Shown here piece after piece: positions 11,901 through 23,607 of a stretch of 64,000 nucleotides of DNA. The DNA is from Rhipicephalus microplus. Lineage: Eukaryota; Arthropoda; Arachnida; Ixodida; Ixodidae. The stretch's first letter is position 1, and every line of letters starts with the position of its first letter. The notes under the pieces were generated by a model. It was not told the DNA's origin, did no database searches, and worked only from the letters and a program-made list of their open reading frames with translations. A program made the translations under genes and the position numbers. The stretch is taken from contig NC_134707.1 of the NCBI RefSeq assembly GCF_043290135.1, positions 140,431,319-140,495,318 of the forward strand, written 5' to 3'.

Positions 11901-12155
11901 TAGTTGTGGAGCTTTTAGTTGAGTTGTGGAGCTCTAGTTGTGGAGTTTCTAGTTGTGTAGTGTCTACTTGTGGAGTTTCTAGTTGTGGAGTTTCTAGCTG
12001 TGGAGTTTCTAGTTGCAGGGTTTCTAGTTTCGGAGTTTTCTAGTTGTGGAGTTTCTAGTTGCGGAGTTTCTAGTTGCGGAGTTTCAAGTTGTGGAGTTTC
12101 TAGTTGTGGAGTTTCTAGTTGTGGAGTTTTTAGTTGTGGAGTTTTAATTGTGGAG
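8968..12155 (+). repeat. Family A higher-order unit A4 (3,188 bp, fullest copy)
   Basis: This is the longest A unit and is repeated at +3,188 bp by the start of A5. It is distinguished by a front block (about 9,139-9,417) in which gtctctag monomers with gttgtgcag alternate with gctgtgg monomers, and by a single ggggttcg monomer at 9,606. The landmark is at 11,545. Single-base marks such as tttcatgttg near 11,002 and gtggaatttc near 11,191 separate it from A3. On the complementary strand a 74-codon open stretch (9,437-9,661) reads as TPQLE pentapeptides, a by-product of the 15-bp period. Confidence 0.85.
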
Positions 12156-13720
12156 CTTCTTGATGGGGAGTTTCTAGTTGTGAAGTTTCTAGTTGTGGAT
12201 TTTCGAGTTGTGGAGTTTCTAGTTGCGAAGTTTCTAGTTGGGGAGTTTCTACTTGAGTTTATAGTTGCGGATTTTCTAGTTGCAGAGTTTTAAGTTGTCG
12301 AGTTTCTAGTTGCGGAGTCTCTAGTTGTGGAGTTTCTAGTTGCGGAGTTTCTAGCTGTGGAGTTTCTAGTTGCGGAGTCTCTAGTTGTGCAGTCTCTGGT
12401 TTTGGAGTCTCTGGTTGTGGAGTTTCTAGTTGTGGAGTTTCTAGCTGTGGAGTTTCAAGTTGCGGAGTCTCTAGTTGTGCAGTCTCTAGCTGTGGAGTCT
12501 CTGGCTGTGGAGTTTCTAGTTGTGGAGTTTCTAGTTGTGGAGTTTCTAGTTGTGGAGTTTCTAGTTGTGGAGTTTCTAGTCGTGGAGTCTGTAGTTGTGG
12601 AGTAGCTATTTGATGGGTTTCAAGTTATGGAGTTTTTGGCTGTGGAGTTTCTAGTTGTGGAGTTTCTAGTAGTTGAGTTTCTAGTTGCCGAGTTTCTAGT
12701 TGCGAAGTCTCAAGTCGTGGAGTTTCTAGCTGCGGAGTTTCTAGTTGCGGAGCTTCTAGTGGCGGAGTTTCTAGTTGTGGAATTTGTAGTTGTGGGGTTC
12801 GTAGTTGTGCAGTTTCTAGTTGTGGAGTATCTACTTGTGGAGTTTCCATTTGTGGTGTTTCTAGCTGTGGAGTTTCTAGTTGCGGAGTTTCTAGATGCAG
12901 AGTTTCTAGTTGCGGAGTTTTCTAGTTGTGGAGATTCTAGTGGCGGAGTTTCTAGTTGCGGAGTTCCAAGTTGTGGAGTTTCTAGTTGTGGAGTTTCTAG
13001 TTGTGGAATTTGTAGTTGTGGAGTATATAGCTGTGGTGTTTCAAGTTGTGGAGTTTCTAGTGGCGGAGTTTCTAGTTGTAGAGTTTCTAGTTGCGGAGTT
13101 TTCTAGTTGTGGAGTTTTTAGTTGCGGAGTTTCTAGTTGCGGAGCTTCAAGTTGTGGAGTTTCTAGTTGTGGAGTTTCTAGTTGTGGAGTTTGTAGTTGT
13201 GGAGTATCTAGTTGTGGGCTTTCAAGTTGTGGAGTTTCTAGTTGTGGAGTTTCTAGTTGCGGAGTTTTCTAGTTGCGGAGTCTGTAGTTGTGGAGTTTCT
13301 AGTTGTGGAATTTCTAGTTACGGAGTTTCTAATTGTGGAGCTTTTAGTTGAGGAGTCTCTAGTTGTTGAGTCTCTAGTTGTGGAATTTGTAGTTGTGGAG
13401 TTTCTAGTTGTGGAATTTCAAGTTGTGGAGTCTCTAGTGGCGGAGTGAGTTTCTAGTTGCGGAGTTTCTGTTTGTGGAGTTTCTAGTTGCGGAGCCAGTA
13501 GATGTGGAGTTTGTAGTTGTGGAGTTTCTAGTTGTGGAGTTTCTAGTGTTTGAATTTCTAGTTGCCGAGTTCTTTAGTTGCGAAGTCTCAAGTTGTGGAG
13601 TTTCTAGCTGTGAAGTTTCTAGTTGCGGAGTTTCTAGTGGCGGAGTTTCTAGTTGTGGAGTTTTTAGTTGAGGAGTCTCTAGTTGTGGGGTCTCTAGTTG
13701 TGGAGTTTCTAGTTGTGGAG
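12156..13720 (+). repeat. Family A unit A5, partial, ending at an A-to-B junction
   Basis: A5 follows A4 at an offset of 3,188 bp with very few changes until 13,720. There A4 continues with gtctctagttgggg but A5 switches to gtgtctacttg, the family B path. The unit is therefore about half length and ends in a recombination junction. The same junction occurs at 35,370, exactly 21,650 bp downstream, so it was copied as part of a larger block. Private changes include gtagatgtgg near 13,499 and gtttctaattg near 13,326, both also present in the downstream copy. Confidence 0.8.
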
Positions 13721-15004
13721 TGTCTACTTGTGGAGTTTCTAGTTGTGGAGTTTCTAGTTGCGGAGTTTCTAGTCGTGGAGTCTGTAGTTGTGGAGTAGCT
13801 ATTTGTTGGGTTTCAAGTTATGGAGTTTTTGGCTGTGGAGTTTCTAGTTGTGGAGTTTCTAGTAGTTGAGTTTCTAGTTGCCGAGTTTCTAGTTGCGAAG
13901 TCTCAAGTCGTGGAGTTTCTAGCTGCGGAGTTTCTAGTTGCGGAGCTTCTAGTGGCGGAGTTTCTAGTTGTGGAATTTGTAGTTGTGGAGTATCTAGTTT
14001 TGGTGTTTCAAGTTGTGGAGTTTCTAGCTGTGGAGTTTCTAGTTGCGGAGTTTCTAGTTGCAGAGTTTCTAGTTGCGGAGTTTCTAGTTGCGGAGTTTCT
14101 AGTTGTGGAGTTTCTAGTTGTTGAGTTTCTAGTGGCCGAGTTCTTTAGTTGCGAAGTCTCAAGTTGTGGAGTTTCTAGCTGTGGAATTTCTAGTTGTTGA
14201 GTTTCTAGATCCGGAGTTTCTAGTTGTGGAGTTTTTAGCTGTGGAGTCTCTAGTTGTGGAGTCTCTAGTTGTGGAGTTTCTAGTTGTGGAGTGTCTACTT
14301 GTGGAGTTTCTAGTTGTGGAGATTCTAGTTGTAGAGTTTCTATTTGTAGTTTTTATTTTTCGAGTTTGTAGTTGTAGATTTTCTAGTTGCAGAGTTCCTA
14401 AATGTGGAGTTTCTAGTTGTGGAGTTTCTTGTTGGGGTGTTTCTAGTTGTGAAGTTTCTAATTGTGGATTTTCTAGTTGCGGAATTTCTAGTTGCGAAGT
14501 TTCTAGTTGGGGAGTTTCTACTTGAATTTATAGTTGTGGATTTTCTAGTTCCACAGTTTCGAGTTGCAAAGTTTCAAGTTGTCGAGTTTGTAGTTGCGGA
14601 GTCGCTAGTTGTGGAGTTTGTAGTTGCGGAGTTGCTAGCTGTGGAGTTTCTAGTTGCGGAGTCTCTAATTGTGCAGTCTCTAGTTTTGGAGTCTCTATTT
14701 GTGGAGTTTCTAGTTGTGGAGTTTATAGTTGTGGAGTTTCTAGCTGTGGAGATTCTAGTTGCGGAGTTTCTAGTTGCAGAGTTTCTAGTTGCGGAGTTTC
14801 TTGTTGCAGAGTTTGTAGTTGTGGAGTTTCTAGTTGTGAAGTTTTAGTTGTGGAGTTTCAAGTTGTGGAATTCATAGGTGTGGAGTTTCTAGTTGTGGAG
14901 TTTCTAGTTTTCGAGTTTCTAGTTACGGAGTTTCTAGTTGTGGAGTTTTTAGTTGTGGAGATTTTACTTGAGGAGTCTCTAGTTGTTGAGTCTCTAGTTG
15001 TGGA
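13721..15004 (+). repeat. Family B entry segment before the first B marker site
   Basis: This is the front of the first B unit. It keeps an A4-like stretch (gtagctattt, gtttttggctgtgg, about 13,790-13,850) and then follows the B path: gtatctagttttggtg near 13,987, the T-rich landmark at 14,342 and the gaattcatagg block at 14,868. Relative to later B units it has gtttctagatccgg near 14,205 and gattctagttgtagag near 14,320. These marks recur only near 35,855 and 45,710, which ties the three entry segments together as copies of one ancestor. Confidence 0.8.
14342..14364 (+). other. T-rich landmark block, B form (representative of 14 copies)
   Basis: A fixed block starts atttgtag and continues tttttatttttcgag. 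It is two bases short of the 15-bp register and is the most A/T-rich point of the unit. I find the B form at 14342, 16504, 18666, 20858, 22945, 25322, 27033, 29195, 35992, 38154, 40316, 42478, 45847 and 48009, once per B unit, without a change in the block itself. No function is known to me. It may be a protein-binding site or simply an old divergent monomer carried along by unit amplification. Confidence 0.88.
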
Positions 15005-15010
15005 AGATCT
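14868..15010 (+). other. Paired gaattc / agatct marks of family B (representative of 12 pairs)
   Basis: One gaattc (EcoRI recognition sequence) and one agatct (BglII) stand 137 bp apart in each B unit. The gaattc sites I located are at 14868, 17030, 19222, 21384, 23471, 25848, 27559, 29721, 36518, 38680, 40842 and 46373; the agatct sites are at 15005, 17167, 19359, 21521, 23608, 25985, 27696, 29858, 36655, 38817, 40979 and 46510. In families A, C and D the same places read gaatttatagg, gtgtaattcatagg or gaaaaattcatagg, and gaagttctag, so both sites are B-specific marks. Confidence 0.88.
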
Positions 15011-17166
15011 AGGTGTGGAGTTTCTAGTTGCGGAGTTTCTTGTTGCGGAGTTTCTAGATGTGGAGTTTCTAGTTGTGGAGTTTCTGGCTGTGGAGTTTAT
15101 AGTTGCGGAGTTTCTAGTATCGGAGTTTCTAGTTGTGGAGTTTCTAGTTGTGGAGTTTCTAGTTGTAGAGTTTCTAGTTCCAAAGTCTCAAGTTGTGGAG
15201 TTTCTAGTTGTGGAGTTTCTAGTGGCGGAGTTTCTAGTTGCAGAGTTTCTAGTTGCGGAGTTTTCTAGTTGTGGAGTTTCTAGTGGCGGAGTTTCTAGTT
15301 GCGGAGCTTCAAGTTGTGGAGTTTCTAGTTGTGGAGTTTCTAGTTGTGGAGTTTGTAGTTGTGGAGTATCTAGTTGTGGGCTTTCAAGTTGTGGAGTTTC
15401 TAGTTGTGAAGTTTCTAGTTGCGGAGTTTTCTAGTCGCGGAGTCTGTAGTTGAGGAGTTTCTAGTTGTGGAATTTCTAGTTACGGAGTTTCTAGTTGTGG
15501 AGCTTTTAGTTGAGGAGTCTCTAGTTGTTGAGTCTCTAGTTGTGGAATTTCTAGTTGTGGAGTTTCTAGTTGTGGAGTTTCTAGTTGTGGAATTTCAAGT
15601 TGTGGAGTCTCTAGTGGCGGAGTGAGTTTCTAGTTGCGGAGTTTCTGGTTGTGGAGTTTCTAGTTGCGGAGCCAGTAGTTGTGGAGTTTCTAGTTGTGGA
15701 GTTTCTAGTTGTGGAGTTTCTAGTGTTTGAATTTCTAGTTGCCGAGTTCTTTAGTTGCGAAGTCTCAAGTTGTGGAGTTTCTAGCTGTGAAGTTTCTAGT
15801 TGCGGAGTTTCTAGTTGCGGAGTTTCTAGTTGTGGAGTTTTTAGTTTAGGAGTCTCTAGTTGTGGAGTCTCTAGTTGTGGAGTTTCTAGTTGTGGAGTGT
15901 CTACTTGTGGAGTTTCTAGTTGGGGAGTTTCTAGTTGTGGAGTTTCTAGTCGTGGAGTCTGTAGTTGAGGAGTATCTATTTGTTGGGTTTCAAGTTATGG
16001 AGTTTCTGGCTATGGAGTTTCTAGTTGTGGAGTTTCTAGTTGTTGAGTTTCTAGTTGCGAAGTCTCAAGTCGTGGAGTTTCTAGCTGCGGAGCTTCTAGC
16101 TGCGGAGTTTCTAGTTTCGGAGCTTCAAGTGGCGGAGTTTCTAGTTGTGGAATTTGTAGTTGTGGAGTATCTAGTTTTGGTGTTTCAAGTTGTGGAGTTT
16201 CTAGCTGTGGAGTTTCTAGTTGCGGAGTTTCTAGTTTCAGAGTTTCTAGTTGCGGAGTTTCTAGTTGTGGAGTTTCTAGTTGTTGAGTTTCTAGTCGCCG
16301 AGTTCTTTAGTTGCGAAGTCTCAAGTTGTGGAGTTTCTAGCTGTGGAATTTCTTGTTGTTGAGTTTCTAGTTGCGGAGTTTCTAGTTGTGGAGTTTTTAG
16401 CTGTGGAGTCTCTAGTTGTGGAGTCTCTAGTTGTGGAGTTTCTAGTTGTGGAGTGTCTACTTGTGGAGTTTCTAGTTGTGGAGTTTCTAGTTGTGGAGTT
16501 TCTATTTGTAGTTTTTATTTTTCGAGTTTGTAGTTGTAGATTTTCTAGTTGCAGAGTTCCTAAATGTGGAGTTTCTAGTTGTGGAGTTTCTTGTTGGGGT
16601 GTTTCTAGTTGTGAAGTTTCTAATTGTGGATTTTCTAGTTGCGGAATTTCTAGTTGCGAAGTTTCTAGTTGGGGAGTTTCTACTTGAATTTATAGTTGTG
16701 GATTTTCTAGTTCCACAGTTTCGAGTTGCAAAGTTTCAAGTTGTCGAGTTTGTAGTTGCGGAGTCGCTAGTTGTGGAGTTTGTAGTTGCGGAGTTGCTAG
16801 CTGTGGAGTTTCTAGTTGCGGAGTCTCTAATTGTGCAGTCTCTAGTTTTGGAGTCTCTATTTGTGGAGTTTCTAGTTGTGGAGTTTATAGTTGTGGAGTT
16901 TCTAGCTGTGGAGATTCTAGTTGCGGAGTTTCTAGTTGCAGAGTTTCTAGTTGCGGAGTTTCTTGTTGCAGAGTTTGTAGTTGTGGAGTTTCTAGTTGTG
17001 AAGTTTTAGTTGTGGAGTTTCAAGTTGTGGAATTCATAGGTGTGGAGTTTCTAGTTGTGGAGTTTCTAGTTTTCGAGTTTCTAGTTACGGAGTTTCTAGT
17101 TGTGGAGTTTTTAGTTGTGGAGATTTTACTTGAGGAGTCTCTAGTTGTTGAGTCTCTAGTTGTGGA
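15005..17166 (+). repeat. Family B unit B1 (2,162 bp, canonical length)
   Basis: B units are bounded here by the agatct site inside gtggaagatctaggtg, an easily found single-copy mark. B1 measures 2,162 bp, which is 144 monomers plus 2 bp; the remainder comes from a few fixed off-length monomers. The first 850 bp are homologous to A unit positions of about 800-1,400, so B is a relative of A, not an independent satellite. The landmark is at 16,504 and subtype i marks (cctaaatgtgg, gttggggtg, ttccacag) lie just downstream. Private marks include ttccaaagtc near 15,178, gttgtgaag near 15,408 and gttggggag near 15,921. Confidence 0.87.
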
Positions 17167-19358
17167 AGATCTAGGTGTGGAGTTTCTAGTTGCGGAGTTT
17201 CTTGTTGCGGAGTTTCTAGATGTGGAGTTTCTAGTTGTGGAGTTTCTGGCTGTGGAGTTTATAGTTGCGGAGTTTCTAGTATCGGAGTTTCTAGTTGTGG
17301 AGTTTCTAGTTGTGGAGTTTCTAGTTGTAGAGTTTCTAGTTGCAAAGTCTCAAGTTGTGGAGTTTCTAGTTGTGGAGTTTCTATTGGCGGAGTTTCTAGT
17401 TGCAGAGTTTCTAGTTGCGGAGTTTTCTAGGTGTGGAGTTTCTATTGGCGGAGTTTCTAGTTGCGGAGCTTCAAGTTGTGGAGTTTCTAGTTGTGGAGTT
17501 TCTAGTTGTGGAGTTTGTAGTTGTGGAGTATCTAGTTGTGGGCTTTCAAGTTGTGGAGTTTCTAGTTGTGGAGTTTCTAGTTGCGGAGTTTTCTAGTCGC
17601 GGAGTCTGTAGTTGAGGAGTTTCTAGTTGTGGAATTTCTAGTTACGGAGTTTCTAGTTGTGGAGCTTTTAGTTGAGGAGTCTCTAGTTGTTGAGTCTCTA
17701 GTTGTGGAATTTCTAGTTGTGGAGTTTCTAGTTGTGGAGTTTCTAGTTGTGGAATTTCAAGTTGTGGAGTCTCTAGTGGCGGAGTGAGTTTCTAGTTGCG
17801 GAGTTTCTGGTTGTGGAGTTTCTAGTTGCGGAGCCAGTAGTTGTGGAGTTTCTAGTTGTGGAGTTTCTAGTTGTGGAGTTTCTAGTGTTTGAATTTCTTG
17901 TTGCCGAGTTCTTTAGTTGCGAAGTCTCAAGTTGTGGAGTTTCTAGCTGTGAAGTTTCTAGTTGCGGAGTTTCTAGTTGCGGAGTTTCTAGTTGTGGAGT
18001 TTTTAGTTTAGGAGTCTCTAGTTGTGGAGTCTCTAGTTGTGGAGTTTCTAGTTGTGGAGTGTCTACTTGTGGAGTTTCTAGTTGTGGAGTTTCTAGTTGT
18101 GGAGTTTCTAGTCGTGGAGTCTGTAGTTGAGGAGTATCTATTTGTTGGGTTTCAAGTTATGGAGTTTCTGGCTATGGAGTTTCTAGTTGTGGAGTTTCTA
18201 GTTGTTGAGTTTCTAGTTGCGAAGTCTCAAGTCGTGGAGTTTCTAGCTGCGGAGCTTCTAGCTGCGGAGTTTCTAGTTTCGGAGCTTCAAGTGGCGGAGT
18301 TTCTAGTTGTGGAATTTGTAGTTGTGGAGTATCTAGTTTTGGTGTTTCAAGTTGTGGAGTTTCTAGCTGTGGAGTTTCTAGTTGCGGAGTTTCTAGTTTC
18401 AGAGTTTCTAGTTGCGGAGTTTCTAGTTGTGGAGTTTCTAGTTGTTGAGTTTCTAGTCGCCGAGTTCTTTAGTTGCGAAGTCTCAAGTTGTGGAGTTTCT
18501 AGCTGTGGAATTTCTTGTTGTTGAGTTTCTAGTTGCGGAGTTTCTAGTTGTGGAGTTTTTAGCTGTGGAGTCTCTAGTTGTGGAGTCTCTAGTTGTGGAG
18601 TTTCTAGTTGTGGAGTGTCTACTTGTGGAGTTTCTAGTTGTGGAGTTTGTAGTTGTGGAGTTTCTATTTGTAGTTTTTATTTTTCGAGTTTGTAGTTGTA
18701 GATTTTCTAATTGCAGAGTTCCTAGTTGTGGAGTTTCTAGTTGTGGAGTTTCTTGTTGGGGAGTTTCTAGTTGTGAAGTTTCTAATTGTGGATTTTCTAG
18801 TTGCGGAATTTCTAGTTGCGAAGTTTCTAGTTGGGGAGTTTCTACTTGAGTTCATAGCTGCGGATTTTCTAGTTCCAAAGTTTCGAGTTGCAAAGTTTCA
18901 AGTTGTCGAGTTTGTAGTTGCGGAGTCGCTAGTTGTGGAGTTTCTAGTTGCGGAGTTGCTAGCTGTGGAGTTTCTAGTTGCGGAGTCTCTAATTGTGCAG
19001 TCTCTAGTTTTGGAGTCTCTATTTGTGGAGTTTCTAGTTGTGGAGTTTATAGTTGTGGAGTTTCTAGCTGTGGAGATTCTAGTTGCGGAGTTTCTAGTTG
19101 CAGAGTTTCTAGTTGCGGAGTTTCTTGTTGCAGAGTTTGTAGTTGCGGAGTTTCTTGTTGCAGAGTTTGTAGTTGTGGAGTTTCTAGTTGTGAAGTTTTA
19201 GTTGTGGAGTTTCAAGTTGTGGAATTCATAGGTGTGGAGTTTCTAGTTGTGGAGTTTCTAGTTTTCGAGTTTCTAGTTACGGAGTTTCTAGTTGTGGAGT
19301 TTTTAGTTGTGGAGATTTTACTTGAGGAGTCTCTAGTTGTTGAGTCTCTAGTTGTGGA
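17167..19358 (+). repeat. Family B unit B2 (2,192 bp, +30 bp)
   Basis: B2 matches B1 except for a 30-bp gain at 19,141 and scattered substitutions, such as gtttctattgg near 17,379 and again near 17,441, gttttctaggtg near 17,423 and tttcttgttgccg near 17,893. After the landmark at 18,666 it carries subtype ii marks: cctagttgtgg, gttggggag, ttgagttcatagctgcgg and ttccaaag. Confidence 0.86.
19111..19170 (+). repeat. Exact 30-bp tandem duplication of two monomers
   Basis: The two-monomer block beginning agttgcggagtttcttg occupies 19,111-19,140 and is repeated without change at 19,141-19,170. Other B units have it once. It fully accounts for the 2,192-bp length of B2 against 2,162 bp, and it is a clean example of expansion by replication slippage or one-step unequal exchange. 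Confidence 0.93.
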
Positions 19359-21520
19359 AGATCTAGGTGTGGAGTTTCTAGTTGCGGAGTTTCTTGTTGC
19401 GGAGTTTCTAGATGTGGAGTTTCTAGTTGTGGAGTTTCTGGCTGTGGAGTTTATAGTTGCGGAGTTTCTAGTATCGGAGTTTCTAGTTGTGGAGTTTCTA
19501 GTTGTGGAGTTTCTAGTTGTAGAGTTTCTAGTTCCAAAGTCTCAAGTTGTGGAGTTTCTAGTTGTGGAGTTTCTAGTGGCGGAGTTTCTAGTTGCAGAGT
19601 TTCTAGTTGCGGAGTTTTCTAGTTGTGGAGTTTCTAGTGGCGGAGTTTCTAGTTGCGGAGCTTCAAGTTGTGGAGTTTCTAGTTGTGGAGTTTCTAGTTG
19701 TGGAGTTTGTAGTTGTGGAGTATCTAGTTGTGGGCTTTCAAGTTGTGGAGTTTCTAGTTGTGGAGTTTCTAGTTGCGGAGTTTTCTAGTCGCGGAGTCTG
19801 TAGTTGAGGAGTTTCTAGTTGTGGAATTTCTAGTTACGGAGTTTCTAGTTGTGGAGCTTTTAGTTGAGGAGTCTCTAGTTGTTGAGTCTCTAGTTGTGGA
19901 ATTTCTAGTTGTGGAGTTTCTAGTTGTGGAGTTTCTAGTTGTGGAATTTCAAGTTGTGGAGTCTCTAGTGGCGGAGTGAGTTTCTAGTTGCGGAGTTTCT
20001 GGTTGTGGAGTTTCTAGTTGCGGAGCCAGTAGTTGTGGAGTTTCTAGTTGTGGAGTTTCTAGTTGTGGAGTTTCTAGTGTTTGAATTTCTAGTTGCCGAG
20101 TTCTTTAGTTGCGAAGTCTCAAGTTGTGGAGTTTCTAGCTGTGAAGTTTCTAGTTGCGGAGTTTCTAGTTGCGGAGTTTCTAGTTGTGGAGTTTTTAGTT
20201 TAGGAGTCTCTAGTTGTGGAGTCTCTAGTTGTGGAGTTTCTAGTTGTGGAGTGTCTACTTGTGGAGTTTCAAGTTGTGGAGTTTCTAGTTGTGGAGTTTC
20301 TAGTCGTGGAGTCTGTAGTTGAGGAGTATCTATTTGTTGGGTTTCAAGTTATGGAGTTTCTGGCTATGGAGTTTCTAGTTGTGGAGTTTCTAGTTGTTGA
20401 GTTTCTAGTTGCGAAGTCTCAAGTCGTGGAGTTTCTAGCTGCGGAGCTTCTAGCTGCGGAGTTTCTAGTTTCGGAGCTTCAAGTGGCGGAGTTTCTAGTT
20501 GTGGAATTTGTAGTTGTGGAGTATCTAGTTTTGGTGTTTCAAGTTGTGGAGTTTCTAGCTGTGGAGTTTCTAGTTGCGGAGTTTCTAGTTTCAGAGTTTC
20601 TAGTTGCGGAGTTTCTAGTTGTGGAGTTTCTAGTTGTTGAGTTTCTAGTCGCCGAGTTCTTTAGTTGCGAAGTCTCAAGTTGTGGAGTTTCTAGCTGTGG
20701 AATTTCTTGTTGTTGAGTTTCTAGTTGCGGAGTTTCTAGTTGTGGAGTTTTTAGCTGTGGAGTCTCTAGTTGTGGAGTCTCTAGTTGTGGAGTTTCTAGT
20801 TGTGGAGTGTCTACTTGTGGAGTTTCTAGTTGTGGAGTTTATAGTTGTGGAGTTTCTATTTGTAGTTTTTATTTTTCGAGTTTGTAGTTGTAGATTTTCT
20901 AGTTGCAGAGTTCCTAAATGTGGAGTTTCTAGTTGTGGAGTTTCTTGTTGGGGTGTTTCTAGTTGTGAAGTTTCTAATTGTGGATTTTCTAGTTGCGGAA
21001 TTTCTAGTTGCGAAGTTTCTAGTTGGGGAGTTTCTACTTGAATTTATAGTTGTGGATTTTCTAGTTCCACAGTTTCGAGTTGCAAAGTTTCAAGTTGTCG
21101 AGTTTGTAGTTGCGGAGTCGCTAGTTGTGGAGTTTGTAGTTGCGGAGTTGCTAGCTGTGGAGTTTCTAGTTGCGGAGTCTCTAATTGTGCAGTCTCTAGT
21201 TTTGGAGTCTCTATTTGTGGAGTTTCTAGTTGTGGAGTTTATAGTTGTGGAGTTTCTAGCTGTGGAGATTCTAGTTGCGGAGTTTCTAGTTGCAGAGTTT
21301 CTAGTTGCGGAGTTTCTTGTTGCAGAGTTTGTAGTTGTGGAGTTTCTAGTTGTGAAGTTTTAGTTGTGGAGTTTCAAGTTGTGGAATTCATAGGTGTGGA
21401 GTTTCTAGTTGTGGAGTTTCTAGTTTTCGAGTTTCTAGTTACGGAGTTTCTAGTTGTGGAGTTTTTAGTTGTGGAGATTTTACTTGAGGAGTCTCTAGTT
21501 GTTGAGTCTCTAGTTGTGGA
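19359..21520 (+). repeat. Family B unit B3 (2,162 bp)
   Basis: Canonical length, with the landmark at 20,858 followed by subtype i marks. Private marks are gtgtctacttgtggagtttcaag near 20,255 and gagtttatagttg just before the landmark near 20,836. Near 19,531 it shares ttccaaagtc with the B1 copy at 15,178, whereas most other units have ttgcaaagtc. That suggests B1 and B3 are closer to each other than to B2 over this stretch. Confidence 0.86.
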
Positions 21521-23607
21521 AGATCTAGGTGTGGAGTTTCTAGTTGCGGAGTTTCTTGTTGCGGAGTTTCTAGATGTGGAGTTTCTAGTTGTGGAGTTTC
21601 TGGCTGTGGAGTTTATAGTTGCGGAGTTTCTAGTATCGGAGTTTCTAGTTGTGGAGTTTCTAGTTGTGGAGTTTCTAGTTGTAGAGTTTCTAGTTGCGGA
21701 GTTTTCTAGTTGTGGAGTTTCTATTGGCGGAGTTTCTAGTTGCGGAGCTTCAAGTTGTGGAGTTTCTAGTTGTGGAGTTTCTAGTTGTGGAGTTTGTAGT
21801 TGTGGAGTATCTAGTTGTGGGCTTTCAAGTTGTGGAGTTTCTAGTTGTGGAGTTTCTAGTTGCGGAGTTTTCTAGTCGCGGAGTCTGTAGTTGAGGAGTT
21901 TCTAGTTGTGGAATTTCTAGTTACGGAGTTTCTAGTTGTGGAGCTTTTAGTTGAGGAGTCTCTAGTTGTTGAGTCTCTAGTTGTGGAATTTCTAGTTGTG
22001 GAGTTTCTAGTTGTGGAGTTTCTAGTTGTGGAATTTCAAGTTGTGGAGTCTCTAGTGGCGGAGTGAGTTTCTAGTTGCGGAGTTTCTGGTTGTGGAGTTT
22101 CTAGTTGCGGAGCCAGTAGTTGTGGAGTTTCTAGTTGTGGAGTTTCTAGTTGTGGAGTTTCTAGTGTTTGAATTTCTAGTTGCCGAGTTCTTTAGTTGCG
22201 AAGTCTCAAGTTGTGGAGTTTCTAGCTGTGAAGTTTCTAGTTGCGGAGTTTCTAGTTGCGGAGTTTCTAGTTGTGGAGTTTTTAGTTTAGGAGTCTCTAG
22301 TTGTGGAGTCTCTAGTTGTGGAGTTTCTAGTTGTGGAGTGTCTACTTGTGGAGTTTCTAGTTGTGGAGTTTCTAGTTGTGGAGTTTCTAGTCGTGGAGTC
22401 TGTAGTTGAGGAGTATCTATTTGTTGGGTTTCAAGTTATGGAGTTTCTGGCTATGGAGTTTCTAGTTGTGGAGTTTCTAGTTGTTGAGTTTCTAGTTGCG
22501 AAGTCTCAAGTCGTGGAGTTTCTAGCTGCGGAGCTTCTAGCTGCGGAGTTTCTAGTTTCGGAGCTTCAAGTGGCGGAGTTTCTAGTTGTGGAATTTGTAG
22601 TTGTGGAGTATCTAGTTTTGGTGTTTCAAGTTGTGGAGTTTCTAGCTGTGGAGTTTCTAGTTGCGGAGTTTCTAGTTTCAGAGTTTCTAGTTGCGGAGTT
22701 TCTAGTTGTGGAGTTTCTAGTTGTTGAGTTTCTAGTCGCCGAGTTCTTTAGTTGCGAAGTCTCAAGTTGTGGAGTTTCTAGCTGTGGAATTTCTTGTTGT
22801 TGAGTTTCTAGTTGCGGAGTTTCTAGTTGTGGAGTTTTTAGCTGTGGAGTCTCTAGTTGTGGAGTCTCTAGTTGTGGAGTTTCTAGTTGTGGAGTGTCTA
22901 CTTGTGGAGTTTCTAGTTGTGGAGTTTCTAGTTGTGGAGTTTCTATTTGTAGTTTTTATTTTTCGAGTTTGTAGTTGTAGATTTTCTAATTGCAGAGTTC
23001 CTAGTTGTGGAGTTTCTAGTTGTGGAGTTTCTTGTTGGGGAGTTTCTAGTTGTGAAGTTTCTAATTGTGGATTTTCTAGTTGCGGAATTTCTAGTTGCGA
23101 AGTTTCTAGTTGGGGAGTTTCTACTTGAGTTCATAGCTGCGGATTTTCTAGTTCCAAAGTTTCGAGTTGCAAAGTTTCAAGTTGTCGAGTTTGTAGTTGC
23201 GGAGTCGCTAGTTGTGGAGTTTCTAGTTGCGGAGTTGCTAGCTGTGGAGTTTTTAGTTGCGGAGTCTCTAATTGTGCAGTCTCTAGTTTTGGAGTCTCTA
23301 TTTGTGGAGTTTCTAGTTGTGGAGTTTATAGTTGTGGAGTTTCTAGCTGTGGAGATTCTAGTTGCGGAGTTTCTAGTTGCAGAGTTTCTAGTTGCGGAGT
23401 TTCTTGTTGCAGAGTTTGTAGTTGTGGAGTTTCTAGTTGTGAAGCTTTAGTTGTGGAGTTTCAAGTTGTGGAATTCATAGGTGTGGAGTTTCTAGTTGTG
23501 GAGTTTCTAGTTTTCGAGTTTCTAGTTACGGAGTTTCTAGTTGTGGAGTTTTCAGTTGTGGAGATTTTACTTGAGGAGTCTCTAGTTGTTGAGTCTCTAG
23601 TTGTGGA
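21521..23607 (+). repeat. Family B unit B4 (2,087 bp, 75-bp deletion)
   Basis: B4 is 75 bp shorter than canonical. The loss is five monomers near 21,690, where the path jumps from gttgtagagtttctag straight to gttgcggagttttctag and omits the aagtctcaag monomers present in the other units. It keeps gtttctattgg near 21,720, a mark shared with B2 near 17,441. The landmark is at 22,945, followed by subtype ii marks. The unit ends with gaagctttag near 23,441 and gttttcagttg near 23,550, both also found near 29,691 and 29,800. Confidence 0.85.

Noticed and set aside
14342..14364. TATA box, polyadenylation signal or transposon target at the T-rich block
   Set aside because: The block is T-rich without a TATA or AATAAA motif on either strand at a useful position. 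There is no target-site duplication, and it behaves as a fixed part of the unit.
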